From an uncultured bacterium (GTDB lineage Bacteria > Bacillota > Clostridia > Lachnospirales > Lachnospiraceae): a DNA stretch of 51,056 bases. This document shows, one piece after another, positions 50,570 to 51,056 of the stretch; within the stretch, counting starts at the first letter, position 1; the number at the start of each line of letters is the position of its first letter. Both the position numbers and the translations under genes were made by a program. Under the pieces are notes generated by a model, which did no database searches, had not been told where the DNA came from, and worked only from the letters and a program-made list of their open reading frames with translations. The stretch is taken from assembly GCA_905215155.1 (NCBI GenBank), contig CAJMPJ010000026.1, positions 1 through 51,056 on the forward strand, given 5' to 3'.

Positions 50570-51056
50570 TTAAAACGTAATTACGTTCAAGTTGTTGTTT
50601 GCTGCATTACTGGAAGTTATATTTGTAGACCCAGTAACAATCAACCTGACTTCATAAGTTACGGTTCCTGCAGCAGGAGCGGTATCAACATAAGTGCCGA
50701 ATAATGGTATGCTTTCAGTACCTGCAGTTGCTCCTGATCTGCTTAATTGTTTGGTATTTAGAAGTGTTCCATCTCTATAAAGTCTTACTTCTGCCGTAAT
50801 ATTGTAGTCTGCAGCGGTTACTAATTCTAAATCCAGGGAGTAATCAATTTTAGCATTTTGGTTTGCTTCTACATTTGCCGGCAAAGATGCAACCGTTGCT
50901 TCCGTATTTTCAGTATTTTCAGCCGATAATACTGCGCTGCTTACGTCATTGTTTACAAATGCGACTGCAGCAGGAGTTCCAGCGGGACCAGTGTCACCGG
51001 TAGGTCCGGTAGGTCCGGTGTCGCCAGTAGGGCCAGTGTCGCCGGTAGGCCCGGTG
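50570..51056 (-). CDS. Collagen-like protein, 5' end outside the window
   Basis: The frame is open to the window edge, so the start lies beyond 51056. The visible 5' part encodes Gly-X-Y triplets of GPTGDT type, then GPAGTPAAVAFVNNDV. A C-terminal domain of about 120 residues, beta-rich (LDLELVTAADYNITAEVRLY and similar), follows and ends in NNNLNVITF. This end domain differs from that of the neighbouring collagen-like gene, although the arrangement is the same. It is probably another spore-surface or exported filament protein. Confidence 0.85.
   Translation of the reverse strand, partial: TGPTGDTGPTGDTGPTGPTGDTGPAGTPAAVAFVNNDVSSAVLSAENTENTEATVASLPANVEANQNAKIDYSLDLELVTAADYNITAEVRLYRDGTLLNTKQLSRSGATAGTESIPLFGTYVDTAPAAGTVTYEVRLIVTGSTNITSSNAANNNLNVITF

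Overview
The window reads as a chromosomal segment from an anaerobic, spore-forming Firmicute of the Lachnospiraceae / Clostridium cluster XIVa type (inference; Lacrimispora-like relatives would fit). The reasons are an Rnf complex, a single-chain pyruvate:ferredoxin oxidoreductase, two T-box leaders, strong AGGAGG ribosome sites, BclA-type collagen-like proteins and several small Cys-rich or unassigned clostridial proteins. Genes are densely packed on both strands, and the gaps are mostly promoters, leaders and hairpin terminators.

Layout. 1-4.8 kb: rnfCDGEAB, the ferredoxin:NAD+ ion pump, with a very short RnfB and a cysteine-motif tail on RnfE. 4.8-11.4 kb: a hexuronate block with uxaC and a LacI regulator on the minus strand, facing an IclR regulator, KDPG aldolase and two PfkB (KDG) kinases on the plus strand. 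11.4-14.5 kb: a trpXYZ-type ABC importer behind a T-box whose specifier is UGG (Trp). 14.7 kb: an isochorismatase/nicotinamidase-like hydrolase. 15.3-18.7 kb: the aroF-tyrA-aroA operon. 18.8-20.5 kb: a retron, consisting of a non-coding RNA with 16-bp a1/a2 arms, a retron-type reverse transcriptase and a small exported wall-binding-repeat protein immediately downstream. 20.6-26.6 kb: an EF-G-like GTPase, a CPBP membrane protease and leuS behind a CUG T-box. 26.7-28.9 kb: DedA and several small unassigned proteins, including a duplicated Gly/Cys-rich membrane peptide. 28.9-33.7 kb: an AlaX-type editing protein, an AI-2E-family permease, hemB and a PHP phosphoesterase. 33.8-39.3 kb: a VanW-family protein and nifJ. 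39.4-44.4 kb: a DUF4397-like protein, a GntR/ABC/permease operon and a zinc-ribbon protein. 44.5-49.3 kb: an LTA-synthase-like sulfatase, a DUF362/ferredoxin protein and cardiolipin synthase. 49.4-51.1 kb: two collagen-like genes, the second cut by the window edge.

How the parts fit together. Sugar acids enter through UxaC and end as pyruvate and glyceraldehyde-3-phosphate by way of KDG kinase and KDPG aldolase. NifJ oxidises pyruvate to acetyl-CoA and reduces ferredoxin, which Rnf can reoxidise. The Trp-controlled importer sits near the shikimate/tyrosine genes. The cluster most worth following is the retron at 18.83-20.06 kb: it lacks any recognisable known effector and is followed by a secreted wall-repeat protein. 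The second is the odd Rnf pair (RnfB without ferredoxin domains, RnfE with a CxxCxxCxxxC tail).
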